From: Sphingobacteriales bacterium
GTDB lineage: Bacteria > Bacteroidota > Bacteroidia > Chitinophagales > UBA2359
Reading direction: 5' to 3'
Assembly (NCBI GenBank): GCA_016711285.1
Contig: JADJTG010000002.1
Span: forward strand, 744,001 to 808,000
Length of the DNA: 64,000 nucleotides
The notes beneath the pieces were generated by a model. It had not been told where the DNA came from and did not search any database. It saw only the letters and a list, made by a program, of their open reading frames with translations. This document shows, piece by piece, positions 15,150 to 24,573 of the stretch (the stretch's first letter is position 1; every line of letters starts with the position of its first letter). A program made the translations under genes and the position numbers.

Positions 15150-18089
15150 TCAATATCCGAATAATTGCTCCAGCGACAATTCCTGCACGGGTGCAATTTT
15201 TTGTACTGCCTCCAAATCTAATTTGCTTTTGTCGCCCAAGAGCAAATAAGCAAAAGATTTGTTTTTGACGTGCTGTTGGAAAAATGCTTTCAACTGCGGC
15301 AGCGTCATTGTTTTTATTTCGGCATAAATATCGCGGCGCAAATCATACGACAAACCACGGCTGCGGGCAGCTTCTGCGTCCCAAAAGATGCGGTCGCCCA
15401 AAAAGCGTTGGCTCTCTATTTTTTTGAGGGCAGCTTCTTTTGCACCTTCAAATTGTCGGGCGGCTTCGGGCATATCGTTGAGCAATGCCATCATCGCATC
15501 TAAGGCATCGGTGAGTTTGTCGGCTTGCGTACCAATATATGCCACCAAATAGTGGCTTTCGTTTTGGCGCACCGGCGTGGTGTATGATGAGTAGGCGGTA
15601 TATGCCAAAGCTTTGGCTTCGCGGATTTCCTGAAATACGATAGACGACAAGCCCGCTCCGAAATATTCGTTGAAAATATAAGCGGCGGCGGCGTTTTTCG
15701 GATTATACGTTTCATCGCGCGAGAGTAGCATCAAATCTATTTGTTTTTGCTTGTAGTCGGCAAAGTAGATGTGATTTTGAGTTTGGTCGAGTTCGCGGAA
15801 AACAGTGGCTTTGGGATAATCCGACAGCAGCGCGGGTGTGCGGTGGTATTTTTTGATGATTTCTTTTACGTTGTCGGCGGCATCGGGACCGTAATAAAAA
15901 ATGCGGTGTTTGTATTGTGTGAGTGTTTTGATGTATTGCACCAAACGCTCAATATCGGCATTGCGCAGCTCCTCTTCGCTCATAATATAAGTATAAGGCG
16001 AAGCAGCACCGTATTTGGCATAGCTCGTAAGGGCACGCTGCAAAATTTCTTGTTTGGATAATTTGGCATCGGCGCGCTCTTTGAGTATGGTCTCTACGAG
16101 TTCGTTGTAGATGTTCGGGTCGGCTTTTACATGTGCCAAAATATGCTCAAAGAGTTTTACGCCTTCTTCCAAACTGCTCCCCAATCCCGACAATTGCACA
16201 TATACTTTGTCGCGTGCGCTGAATACATCAAATTTTAACCCTAATTTAAAAAACTCTTTTTTCAACTCTTCGGCACTGTAACGGTCGGTGCCCAAATAGG
16301 GCAAATAACGAATGGCGAGGTCGAGTTCTTTTACATGGTCAGTACCCATATCCAACAAATAATACAACTTAAACAATTCGTTGTTTTTGTTGCGGATATA
16401 GTTAAAAGGAATTTGCGTGTTGAGGGGCGTGGTTTCTATATCTTTCTGATAATCCAAAAACACAGGCTCCAAAACCGACTCCGACATTGCCTCTATACCC
16501 TGCACAAAAGGCGACTGTTCGCTGCGGTTGATATTGAGGGGCGTTATTTCGGGTTTTTCTACTTTATGCACGTTTTTGTCTTCGCCGTTGTATTTATAGG
16601 TTACGACATAATTATTGCCGTAGTTTTTTTGTGCAAAAGCGATGATGTCTTCGCGCGTAATTTGGTCGAGTTCGTCGAGCAATGCCACATAATCGGCATA
16701 ATTGACATCTAATACAAAAGCACTCACCAAGGCAGAGGCGCGGTTGCGGTTGTCTTCGTAGCCTTTGATGGTTTCCAAACGATAGTTTTTTAATACCGCT
16801 TCCAAGAGCCAAGGTTCAAAATCGCCTTTTTTTATTTTTTCAATTTCCTGCAACATCAAATCTTTCACTTCTTGCAGGGTTTGCCCTTCGCGCGGCACGC
16901 CATATAATATATGTGCGGAATAATCGTGCAAAATCATTTCGTAAGAGCCGACATCTAATACTTTTTGTTTTTGCATTAAATCAATATCAAACAAACCGGC
17001 TTGTCCGTTTTCGAGCATACGGCTCATCAGGCGCAGCAGCAGTGCATCGCGGGAGTTTGCCCCTTCGAAACGAAAGCCCAGATAGAGGTGTTCGGCTTGC
17101 GAGCCGTAGTTTTCGGATACCTGCGGTGCGGCGATGGGCTGTTCGGGTTTGTATTGAAAAGGCGGTATGGGTTTGGGCTGCCACTTGCCAAAATACTCGT
17201 CGCACAAAGCAATGGCGGCATCGGGATTTACATCGCCTGCCAATATCACCGCCATGTTGTTGGGTACATAGTAGGTGCTGAAATAACGGTGGATATTCAC
17301 CATAGAAGGGTTTTTGAGGTGCTCGCCCTCGCCGATGGTGGTTTGTGTGCCGTATGGGTGGGTAGGAAACAACCCTTTGAACAAGGATTTGTACGATTTG
17401 CGAAAGTCGTTGTCCTGCCCCATATTAAATTCTTCATACACCGTTTCCAGTTCGGTATGAAACAGGCGCAGCACCAATTCCTGAAAACGCTCGCTTTCAA
17501 TTTTTACCCATTTTTCCAAAGCGGTGGAGGGGATATTGTTGATATACACCGTTTGTTCGTTGGAGGTATAAGCATTGGTGCCGGTAGCACCGAGTGCTGT
17601 TACCATTTTATCGTATTCGCTCGGAATGGCGTGTTGAGCCGCTTGTGTGGAGAGGCTGTCAATTTGGTGGTAGATGCGTTTTTTTTCGGTAGCATCGTTG
17701 GTATTGCGGTGCTGCTCGTAGAGGTCGGAAATGCCCTGCAAAAGTTTTTTTTCCGCTTCCCAGTTGCTCGTACCAAATTTGGAAGTGCCCTTAAAGAGCA
17801 TGTGTTCCAGATAATGCGCCAAACCGGTGGTTTCGGCGGGGTCGTTTTTAGAGCCTGCTTTCACGGCAACCATCGTTTGTATGCGCGGCTCGTCGGCATT
17901 GGGGCTTATATACACTTTCAAACCATTTTGCAACGTATAAATACGTGTTTGCAAAGGGTCGTTTTCGGCATATTCATAAGGGTACTTGCCGGAAGTATTT
18001 TTTAAAAGGCTGCGCTCCTGCGCAACGGCAATGTCTTCCATCAACATAAAGAAAAGAAAAGATAATAAGATAAAAGATATTTTTTTCAC
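15150..18089 (-). CDS. M16 family zinc metalloprotease (insulinase-like), secreted
   Basis: The 979-residue protein has a signal peptide (MKKISFILLSFLFFMLMEDI) and two M16 halves. The first half carries the inverted zinc motif HxxEH in LAHYLEHMLFKG (His92, Glu95, His96) with the downstream ETVYEEFNMG segment supplying the third ligand. The second half (about 560-979) is the catalytically inactive partner, which helps form the peptide chamber. Such proteins degrade peptides in the periplasm. The long coding region is intact. Large antisense open frames over it are shadows. A hairpin lies about 50 bp beyond its stop. Confidence 0.93.
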   Translation of the reverse strand: MKKISFILLSFLFFMLMEDIAVAQERSLLKNTSGKYPYEYAENDPLQTRIYTLQNGLKVYISPNADEPRIQTMVAVKAGSKNDPAETTGLAHYLEHMLFKGTSKFGTSNWEAEKKLLQGISDLYEQHRNTNDATEKKRIYHQIDSLSTQAAQHAIPSEYDKMVTALGATGTNAYTSNEQTVYINNIPSTALEKWVKIESERFQELVLRLFHTELETVYEEFNMGQDNDFRKSYKSLFKGLFPTHPYGTQTTIGEGEHLKNPSMVNIHRYFSTYYVPNNMAVILAGDVNPDAAIALCDEYFGKWQPKPIPPFQYKPEQPIAAPQVSENYGSQAEHLYLGFRFEGANSRDALLLRLMSRMLENGQAGLFDIDLMQKQKVLDVGSYEMILHDYSAHILYGVPREGQTLQEVKDLMLQEIEKIKKGDFEPWLLEAVLKNYRLETIKGYEDNRNRASALVSAFVLDVNYADYVALLDELDQITREDIIAFAQKNYGNNYVVTYKYNGEDKNVHKVEKPEITPLNINRSEQSPFVQGIEAMSESVLEPVFLDYQKDIETTPLNTQIPFNYIRNKNNELFKLYYLLDMGTDHVKELDLAIRYLPYLGTDRYSAEELKKEFFKLGLKFDVFSARDKVYVQLSGLGSSLEEGVKLFEHILAHVKADPNIYNELVETILKERADAKLSKQEILQRALTSYAKYGAASPYTYIMSEEELRNADIERLVQYIKTLTQYKHRIFYYGPDAADNVKEIIKKYHRTPALLSDYPKATVFRELDQTQNHIYFADYKQKQIDLMLLSRDETYNPKNAAAAYIFNEYFGAGLSSIVFQEIREAKALAYTAYSSYTTPVRQNESHYLVAYIGTQADKLTDALDAMMALLNDMPEAARQFEGAKEAALKKIESQRFLGDRIFWDAEAARSRGLSYDLRRDIYAEIKTMTLPQLKAFFQQHVKNKSFAYLLLGDKSKLDLEAVQKIAPVQELSLEQLFGY

Positions 18090-18293
18090 AAATCAACCCG
18101 TTTAATCGTGAACAATAAAATTTTGTAATTGCCAATATAAATAGGGTTCAAATATAAAGGTATAATTAGTAAAAATGTTTACTGCACCTAAAAATTAAGA
18201 TAATTTGACTTTTGTGTATAAATCATTGCTACCATTTATCCGACCATTTGCCGCTTCCGGTTTCAGAAAAATAGTTTTGTTTTTTAAAAAAGT

Positions 18294-18327
18294 AAAAATG
18301 CCACTTATCAGGAAGCGGCATTTTTTT
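18294..18327. terminator. hairpin terminator between ftsE-like gene and M16 protease
   Basis: AAAAATGCC pairs with GGCATTTTT, with an inner CTT/AAG pair and a short loop. A and T runs flank it on both sides. Both neighbours are on the minus strand, so it most likely ends the ftsE-like transcript. The rest of the 282-bp gap holds nothing I recognise. Confidence 0.75.
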
Positions 18328-18371
18328 ATGTATGTAAAATAAGATGTTGTTGTTTTATGTTTTTATCAGAT

Positions 18372-19061
18372 TCAAAGTTTTACATCGCTGATGCGATGGT
18401 TGGCGCAGCGCAAAATGCGCGAAGGAAATTTGCTGATAGTATAAATATCGTGCGAGCCGATAAGGGCAGAGGTTTCGGTTTCGGTGCAGATGAGTTTGAG
18501 CAGCGTGATGATTTCTTCGGAAGTTTCGGCATCTAAGTTGCCGGTGGGTTCGTCGGCTAAAATCAGCAGCGGGTCGTTGAGCAGCGCACGGGCAATGGCA
18601 ATGCGCTGTTGTTCGCCGCCCGACATTTCGTAGGGCATTGCTTTGCGGTGGTGCAGCATTTTTACATTTTCCAGCACAATATCTATGCGGCGGTTGATTT
18701 CGTAGGCATCGCGCCAGCCCGTCACTTGCAGCGCAAATTTCAGATTGTCTTCAATATTGCGGTCGAGCAACAAATGAAAATCCTGAAAAATAATACCCAA
18801 TTTGCGGCGCAAAAAAGGAACAGTTTTCCAGTTGAGCTGTTTCAAATCGAAGCCCACCACCGTTCCGAAACCGGAGCGCAGGGACAGGTCGCCGTAGAGG
18901 GTTTTGAGGAGACTGCTTTTGCCAGTGCCTGTTTTTCCCACCAAATACACAAATTCCCCTTTTTTAATTTGTAAATTTACATTTTCCAAAATCAAACGGT
19001 CTTTTTGAAAAATATCCACTCCCGCCAAATCCACCACTAACGTATCATCAGTTGTTGTCAT
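18372..19061 (-). CDS. ftsE: FtsE-like cell-division ABC transporter ATP-binding protein
   Basis: The 229-residue ATPase has Walker A GKTGTGKSS, Q-loop FQDFHLLLDRNI, signature MSGGEQQRIAIARALL, Walker B LLILADEPTGNLD and a switch His in IGSHD. FtsE works with membrane protein FtsX to control peptidoglycan hydrolases at the division site. ftsX is not adjacent, as is common in Bacteroidota, so the assignment rests on the protein sequence. The ATG at 19061 fits the family; an in-frame ATG 18 bp upstream is possible. Confidence 0.85.
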   Translation of the reverse strand: MTTTDDTLVVDLAGVDIFQKDRLILENVNLQIKKGEFVYLVGKTGTGKSSLLKTLYGDLSLRSGFGTVVGFDLKQLNWKTVPFLRRKLGIIFQDFHLLLDRNIEDNLKFALQVTGWRDAYEINRRIDIVLENVKMLHHRKAMPYEMSGGEQQRIAIARALLNDPLLILADEPTGNLDAETSEEIITLLKLICTETETSALIGSHDIYTISKFPSRILRCANHRISDVKL

Positions 19062-19137
19062 ATCAAGGCTTTTTTGCAAAATTATTTTTTTTTATGCGGA
19101 TATGGCTGTTTTTTTACAAAACTCCCTGATTTTAATG

Positions 19138-19145
19138 TATTTTTG
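19138..19145 (+). promoter_or_regulatory. Bacteroidota-type -7 promoter element
   Basis: TATTTTTG matches TAnnTTTG, with a T-rich -33-like stretch about 22 bp upstream. It lies 50 bp before the ATG of the secreted DUF3108-like gene. Confidence 0.5.
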
Positions 19146-19195
19146 AGAACAAATCAGTTTTTTTCCCTTTCATCACTTAACTCTCCAACAAAACC

Positions 19196-19909
19196 ATGAA
19201 ACATTATTTTATTACCTGTTGCGCCGCTTTACTTTTAATGGCGAGCCATGTAAACGCCCAAAATGCCTGCGAACTCTATTATCCTATTTTAGAACATTCG
19301 GCTTATAAATATGCCATTTATGATGATAAAGGCAAATCTGACGGCTCATATCAATATCAGGTAGAAACCTACAAAGTGGTAGGAAATGGCTTTGAGGCAA
19401 CAATGGGTATTAAAATGAATGACGAAAAAAACAAGGAAATGATGCAGGGTACTTATGGTTTGATGTGCAAAGACGAAAAAATGTATATTGACATGAGCCG
19501 TATGATGCCCGCCAATATGTCGGAACAATTTCCCGATGCCAAAATGGTTTTTGATAATCAATACCTCGATTTTCCTTCCAACCCCAAAGTCGGCGACCAT
19601 TTGAACGATTTTTCTACTACTATGGAAATGCAAACCAATGGAAATACGATGATGACAATGAAAATATACATCACCGACCGCACTGTGGAGCGCGAAGAAA
19701 ACCTCACTACCGCCGCCGGCACCTTTACCTGTTTGGTGTTTAGCGAAAACAGCAAATCGGAAACCTATATGGGCAACTTAAAACTCATGACCATCAACAG
19801 CAGCAGCAAAATGTGGTATGCCAAAGATATGGGCATGGTAAAAACCGAAAGCTACGATAAAAAAGGAAAATTAGAATCGCGCGTGGAGTTGGTGGAGTTT
19901 AAACGTTAA
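19196..19909 (+). CDS. secreted DUF3108/TapB-like protein
   Basis: The 237-residue protein has a signal peptide (MKHYFITCCAALLLMASHVN) cleaved near NAQNA. The mature part resembles the DUF3108/TapB-type beta-rich fold common in Bacteroidota: an early YKYAIYDDKGK strand, LDFPSNPKVGDHLNDF in the middle, AAGTFTCLVFSE and the closing MWYAKDMGMVKTESYDKKGK. It is likely periplasmic or in the outer membrane. Function is unknown. A promoter-like TATTTTTG lies 50 bp upstream, and the next gene starts 63 bp downstream. Confidence 0.75.
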   Translation: MKHYFITCCAALLLMASHVNAQNACELYYPILEHSAYKYAIYDDKGKSDGSYQYQVETYKVVGNGFEATMGIKMNDEKNKEMMQGTYGLMCKDEKMYIDMSRMMPANMSEQFPDAKMVFDNQYLDFPSNPKVGDHLNDFSTTMEMQTNGNTMMTMKIYITDRTVEREENLTTAAGTFTCLVFSENSKSETYMGNLKLMTINSSSKMWYAKDMGMVKTESYDKKGKLESRVELVEFKR

Positions 19910-19972
19910 AGATTTTTTTAAAAACTGCCATTTTTTTAAAAAGAAAAAAAATAAATTCATCTTCTTTCGCCT

Positions 19973-20746
19973 GTGAGCCTCCTGCACCGCATCAACAGCC
20001 TTGCCCGCTACGCCATCGGCGGAAAAACTCGCTATTATTTACATTCGCCTTTTGTATATGATTTTGCCGAAAAAATATTGAATGACAAGCGCAACTTTTA
20101 CGCTTTTCAGGATATAGAAACGCTGAAAGCCACCTTGGTGCGCAGCGATACCCTTATCCAGACCACCGATTGCGGTGCAGGCAACAGCCGCGTGCGCCGC
20201 TTGGCAGATATGCTCAAAACCATGTCTATTCCGGCACATTATGGTAAGTTGTTGTTTCGTATGGTCAATTATTATCAGCCGCAGCACCTGCTGGAGTTCG
20301 GAACGGCTCTGGGTATCAGCACTTTGTATCAGGCATTGCCCAAGCGGGAGGCGCATTTTGTGAGTATGGAGGGCTGCCCGAATACGGCGGCGGCGGCACG
20401 GCAGCATTTACAACAATCGGGCTGCGGGCGGGTAGAGGTACAAGTAGGAAATTTTGATGATATTTTGCCGAATGTATTGCAAACATTTCCTCAGTTGGAT
20501 TGGGTGTTTTTTGATGGCAACCACCGCCTCGCTCCCACGCTCCGCTATTTTGAAACTTGCCTCGCCAAAGCCCACGAAAATAGCATTTTTGTATTTGATG
20601 ATGTACATTGGTCGCCCGAAATGTCAGAAGCGTGGCAATATATCAAAGCGCACCCGCGCACCCGCATCACCATTGATTTGTGGCGTTTGGGTATTGTGTT
20701 TTTTCGCAGCACCCAAGCCAAAGAACATTTTGTGTTGTATTATTAA
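19973..20746 (+). CDS. class I SAM-dependent methyltransferase
   Basis: The 257-residue protein has a Rossmann-type methyltransferase core: motif I LLEFGTALGISTLY, acidic strand VSMEGCPNTAAAARQHL, and LDWVFFDGNHR. The N-terminal LHSPFVYDFAEKIL segment is found in a group of O-methyltransferase-like proteins widespread in Bacteroidota. The substrate is unknown. The start is a GTG at 19973, chosen because it precedes the conserved N-terminal segment and no ATG fits. It is probably cytoplasmic. Confidence 0.82.
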   Translation: MSLLHRINSLARYAIGGKTRYYLHSPFVYDFAEKILNDKRNFYAFQDIETLKATLVRSDTLIQTTDCGAGNSRVRRLADMLKTMSIPAHYGKLLFRMVNYYQPQHLLEFGTALGISTLYQALPKREAHFVSMEGCPNTAAAARQHLQQSGCGRVEVQVGNFDDILPNVLQTFPQLDWVFFDGNHRLAPTLRYFETCLAKAHENSIFVFDDVHWSPEMSEAWQYIKAHPRTRITIDLWRLGIVFFRSTQAKEHFVLYY

Positions 20747-20776
20747 AAGTAAAATTACCGGCAGCAATATTTTTTT

Positions 20777-21338
20777 TCAATTCAGTTGCGGGTCGTCAGG
20801 AAAATTGGACATCAAACGGTAATCGCCGCCCATACGATGCAATACCGTGCGCCAAAGGCGGTCGCTGTCTTCGTCAAATACAAATTCTTTGTCATTAAGT
20901 GAGTATCCACGAATTCTGACGAATTTCTTCTTCCAACTGCCCGAATGTCCAGCCCGAATATCCCAAAAAGAAGCGCACATTACCGCTGTTGGCTTGTTTG
21001 GTATTGATGAGAAATTTCATTTTCTCAAAATCACCACCCCAAAATAAACCCGCATTTACTTCCACAGACCCTTCCAGCACATCGCCGAAAGTATGAAGAT
21101 AATGCAAAGTATCGGTTTGTACCGGACCCCCATAGTACAAAGGAATATCTGCTGCCTCCAATTCGGGCAAAGCATCGCTCAGTGATAATTGCAACACTTT
21201 GTTCAAAATCAAGCCGAAAGTACCCTCTTTGTCGTGTTCGCACAAGAGCACCACCGACCGCCTGAAATTGTAATCATCGGAGAAAGGCTCTGCAAGCAGC
21301 AAGCAACCCATATAAGGCGTTTGTTGAGATTCAGGCAT
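20777..21338 (-). pseudogene. yqgE: YqgE/AlgH family protein, frameshifted
   Basis: The family N-terminus (PYMGCLLLAEPFSDDYNFRR), HDKEGTFGLILNKVL and PLYYGGPVQTDTLHYLH are intact in one frame, which then stops at 20895 after EIRQNSWILT. The C-terminal segment NDKEFVFDEDSDRLWRTVLH continues in another frame to 20777. Removing one T near 20896-20901 joins them into a normal protein of about 186 residues. The family role is unclear. The start is the ATG at 21338. This is either a recent frameshift or a sequence error. Confidence 0.88.
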
Positions 21339-21480
21339 TATAAAAAATATAGCGCAGTTATTTTTTATTTTAAAAAAAGCAAAAATAACAATCTTTATGC
21401 AAGGTACAAGCGAAATCATAGCAAAAACAACAACACGCACTTCAACTTTTTGTTAAAATAGATAAAAATGAAATTTTCCA

Positions 21481-21488
21481 TATTTTTG
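21481..21488 (+). promoter_or_regulatory. Bacteroidota-type -7 promoter element
   Basis: TATTTTTG matches TAnnTTTG, 33 bp before the ATG of the SWIM gene. The best upstream TTTTTG is spaced a little further than usual. Confidence 0.4.
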
Positions 21489-21520
21489 CTTTTGTTTTCA
21501 ACGGCTCAATTCATTTGTAT

Positions 21521-22864
21521 ATGCAATATTCTATGGAGCAAATTTTGGCTTTGGCTACCGATGCCGCCGCCGCCAAAGCTGGTATGCAATTGGCTACCGC
21601 CGCCAAATGGCTCAAAAAATATGCGCACCCTTTAGCTATATGGGGCGAATGTCAGGGCAGTGCCAAAGAACCCTACCGCACCGCCGTAGATTTGAGCAAC
21701 CTGGCTTTTAAATGCTCGTGTCCGAGTAAAAAATTTCCCTGCAAACACAGTTTGGGGCTGCTGCTGCTCTATGCCAAGCAAAGCGACCAACTGATGGCAG
21801 CAACAGAACTACCCGAAGATATAGCGGAGTGGCTGCAAAAACGCAGCACTAAAAACGCAGCCAAACCCGCCGCCGCCGATAAAACGACCGCTACGCCCGT
21901 CAATGATGAAGCTGCCAAACAAAAAAGATGGCAAGCCCGCGAAAAAAAAATTGCCGTCGGTATTGAAGAGTTGCAGACGTGGCTCAAAGACACCATCCGT
22001 ACCGGCATTGTGACAGTGGCTCAACAACCGCAATATTTTACACAACACATCATTGCGCGTATGAATGATGCCCAAGCTACCGGATTGGCGGTGCAACTCA
22101 AAAAAATCAACCAGATAGCTTTTCACGAAGACGGCTGGCAAAAACAACTCACCAAACGCCTCTCCAAAATATATTTGTTCACCGAAGCCTACAAAAACAA
22201 AGCTCATTTTGATGCAGCTACGCAAGAAGATTTGGATTTGTTAATTGGCAAAAATAAAAGCAAAGAAGAGGTATTGAATGAAGGGAATACCCAAAACGAT
22301 ACTTGGTGGGTACTTGCCAAAACCTCCGAAACTGAAGACAATTTAATTACAGTGCGCACTTGGCTTTATGGTATGTATTCGGGGCGTTTTGCGTTGTTGC
22401 TGGATTTTGCGGTAAAAAATCAAATGCCTGCCCTTGCTCAGGAAGAAAGCCTCCTGCTCGGCAGCACCCTGTGTGCCGATCTCGTTTTTTATCCTTATTT
22501 GTACCCGCTGCGGGTGCTGATAAAACAAAAAATAAGCACACAAGCCGCCGCCACCGCCGATTTGCCCAAAGGTATTTCCGGTATTTCGGCACTCAAAGAA
22601 TATATTTCGGTATTATATGCTTATACGCCTTTTATTGAAACTATCCCCTGCTTGCTGCAAGATGTGCATATAGTACAGCATCAAAACAAATGGCATCTGA
22701 AAGATATATTTCAAAAAAACATATTGCTCGCCAATACCGAAACTGAATGTTGGAAAATAACTGCTTTTTCTAAAGGAAAAGATTTCTGGTGTTTTGTATT
22801 GTACGAAAACGAACAAGTGCGCATAATGGCACTCGCCGCTCAGGGTCAGTTTTTACCTTTATAG
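21521..22864 (+). CDS. SWIM zinc finger family protein
   Basis: The 447-residue protein carries a SWIM zinc finger, CxC...CxH, in FKCSCPSKKFPCKHSLGLLL near residue 70. A low-complexity Ala/Lys/Thr linker follows (about 110-130), then a long helical region without recognised motifs. Related proteins commonly sit with DUF5691, DUF5682, MoxR-type ATPase and VWA-domain genes in a module of unknown function. Here DUF5691 follows directly (16-bp gap), while a DUF5682 gene is 12 kb downstream. No ATPase or VWA gene is present. The ATG at 21521 was chosen over an upstream TTG. Confidence 0.85.
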   Translation: MQYSMEQILALATDAAAAKAGMQLATAAKWLKKYAHPLAIWGECQGSAKEPYRTAVDLSNLAFKCSCPSKKFPCKHSLGLLLLYAKQSDQLMAATELPEDIAEWLQKRSTKNAAKPAAADKTTATPVNDEAAKQKRWQAREKKIAVGIEELQTWLKDTIRTGIVTVAQQPQYFTQHIIARMNDAQATGLAVQLKKINQIAFHEDGWQKQLTKRLSKIYLFTEAYKNKAHFDAATQEDLDLLIGKNKSKEEVLNEGNTQNDTWWVLAKTSETEDNLITVRTWLYGMYSGRFALLLDFAVKNQMPALAQEESLLLGSTLCADLVFYPYLYPLRVLIKQKISTQAAATADLPKGISGISALKEYISVLYAYTPFIETIPCLLQDVHIVQHQNKWHLKDIFQKNILLANTETECWKITAFSKGKDFWCFVLYENEQVRIMALAAQGQFLPL

Positions 22865-22880
22865 TTTTTGATTTTTAATT

Positions 22881-24379
22881 ATGCTCGGATTTACAGACGA
22901 ACTCACACAAATTGCCGTATTGGGCACGCCCAAAAAAAAACTGCCCGCAGCGACGCAGCTCGGCGATTTTATACAAAAAATAAAAAATAGCAGCAGCGAT
23001 ACCGAAGATGTTTTTTTTAAAGTTGCCGCCGCCGCCTTTTTGCAAGAAGAAATTGCTTTCACCGCCGCCGACTCTTTACCCGATTTTCCGCCCTGCACCG
23101 ATGACGAACTGCTCCGTCCTGCCCCTGCTTTATTATCACAGCAAATGGCTTTTGCCCTGAATTATAAAGATGAAGTGTGGTTGGATTATCTTATTTTTTT
23201 ATGTGCCAAAATAAATGGCAACCCTCCGCCGTATTGTTGCCCGCTTTGTTGGATAAAGCCGCCGACAACAAACGAAAAACGGCTCAGATATTTCCCCTGC
23301 TCGGCAGCACCGGACATTGGCTGAGTTCTTTACAGCCGGCTTGGCAAAAGGTGGGTAGTGTTGTGGTTGCTGCTGCCGATGATGATATATGGCAAACGGG
23401 AACTTTGCTTCAGCGCAAAGAATATTTTGTGCGGTTGCGTACCGAACAGCCCGCCGCTGCTTTGCAATTATTACAGGGTGTATTTGCACAGGAAAATGCA
23501 CAGGTACGCCGCGAATGGTTAGACTTGTTGAAAAATAACCTCTCTTTGGCTGATGAAGGGTTTTTGCAGCACGCCGCACAGGATAAAAGCACAAAAGTTG
23601 CCGCCGCCGCTATTGATTTACTCAAACACATCAAAGGCTCGGCACTTAATAAACATTATTTTAATGTCGCTGCACAATGGCTCACTATCCAACAAGAAAA
23701 ACGTTTTTTGCGCAGCGATAAAATTAAGCTGCAATGGAATATACCGCCTCAACTGCCTCCCGATTTGGAAGCCGGCGGCGTAGAAAAAACCAGCAGCGAA
23801 AAAAACATTGACGACAATATATATTGGTTGGTGCAGGTACTTTCTTTCTGCGACCCGCAAGCCGTAGCACAACACTTGGGCATCAGCGAAGATACGCTTT
23901 TACAACTTTTGTTGGAACACGAACAAATCAGCAGATTAGCGACCTATTTAGGGCAGTCAGCGGTGCGCTTTTCCAATCGGGCGTGGGCAGCGTATTTAAT
24001 TGAAAACCAAAGCAATCCGTCTATTGAGTTGCTGCCTGTATTTGATAAAGCGCAACAAAAACAGTATTATCGTTTTTTTGCAAAAAATCAATTGAACGAA
24101 TTGGTCAATTTTGTATGCAATGCGCAATATGAGCAATTGGAAGAATCCACCGCAAAAGCTATTTTACGACAATTGATGCACCAGCCTTATCTGCTTTCCG
24201 AAGTACAATATCGCTCCTTGTCTCTGTATTTGCCGAACAGCGTAGTACCCTTGCTGCAAGATTTTGTACATACCGAACAAAACGGCGGAGTACATCAACA
24301 GTTTATTCAAAAATGTGCTGCTATACTCGCCATTATTGATTTGCGCAATAGAGTGAATAGTGTTGCCGCTTATTCATAA
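22881..24379 (+). pseudogene. DUF5691-type protein, frameshifted
   Basis: The first frame runs from the ATG at 22881 (MLGFTDELTQIAVLGTPKKK, the expected N-terminus, with the repeated GT motif) and goes off frame near residue 110. The second frame resumes with QPSAVLLPALLDKA and continues to 24379 with HEAT-like helices. A single missing base in the T run at 23194-23200 or the A run at 23208-23211 explains the break. The joined protein would have about 499 residues. It follows the SWIM gene by 16 bp and is probably cotranscribed. Function is unknown. Sequence error and true inactivation cannot be told apart here. Confidence 0.82.
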
Positions 24380-24573
24380 CTTTGAATTGGGACGATAAAC
24401 AAGTGTGTTGTACCATCATTCTAAGCAAATACTTTACGAACATTGAATATTTTCAGGAAAAATGATAAAAAATTCAAAGCCCCAAAAGTAGGAGATTTTT
24501 TCATTGATAATAGACAAGACAACAGTTATAAAAATATTAACTTAGCGACCTAAAAAAATAAGAGAAAAGACGA

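Noticed and set aside
17001..18005. Plus-strand open frame of 334 codons
   Set aside because: Antisense to the M16 protease coding region, whose frame has clear family motifs; this is a shadow.
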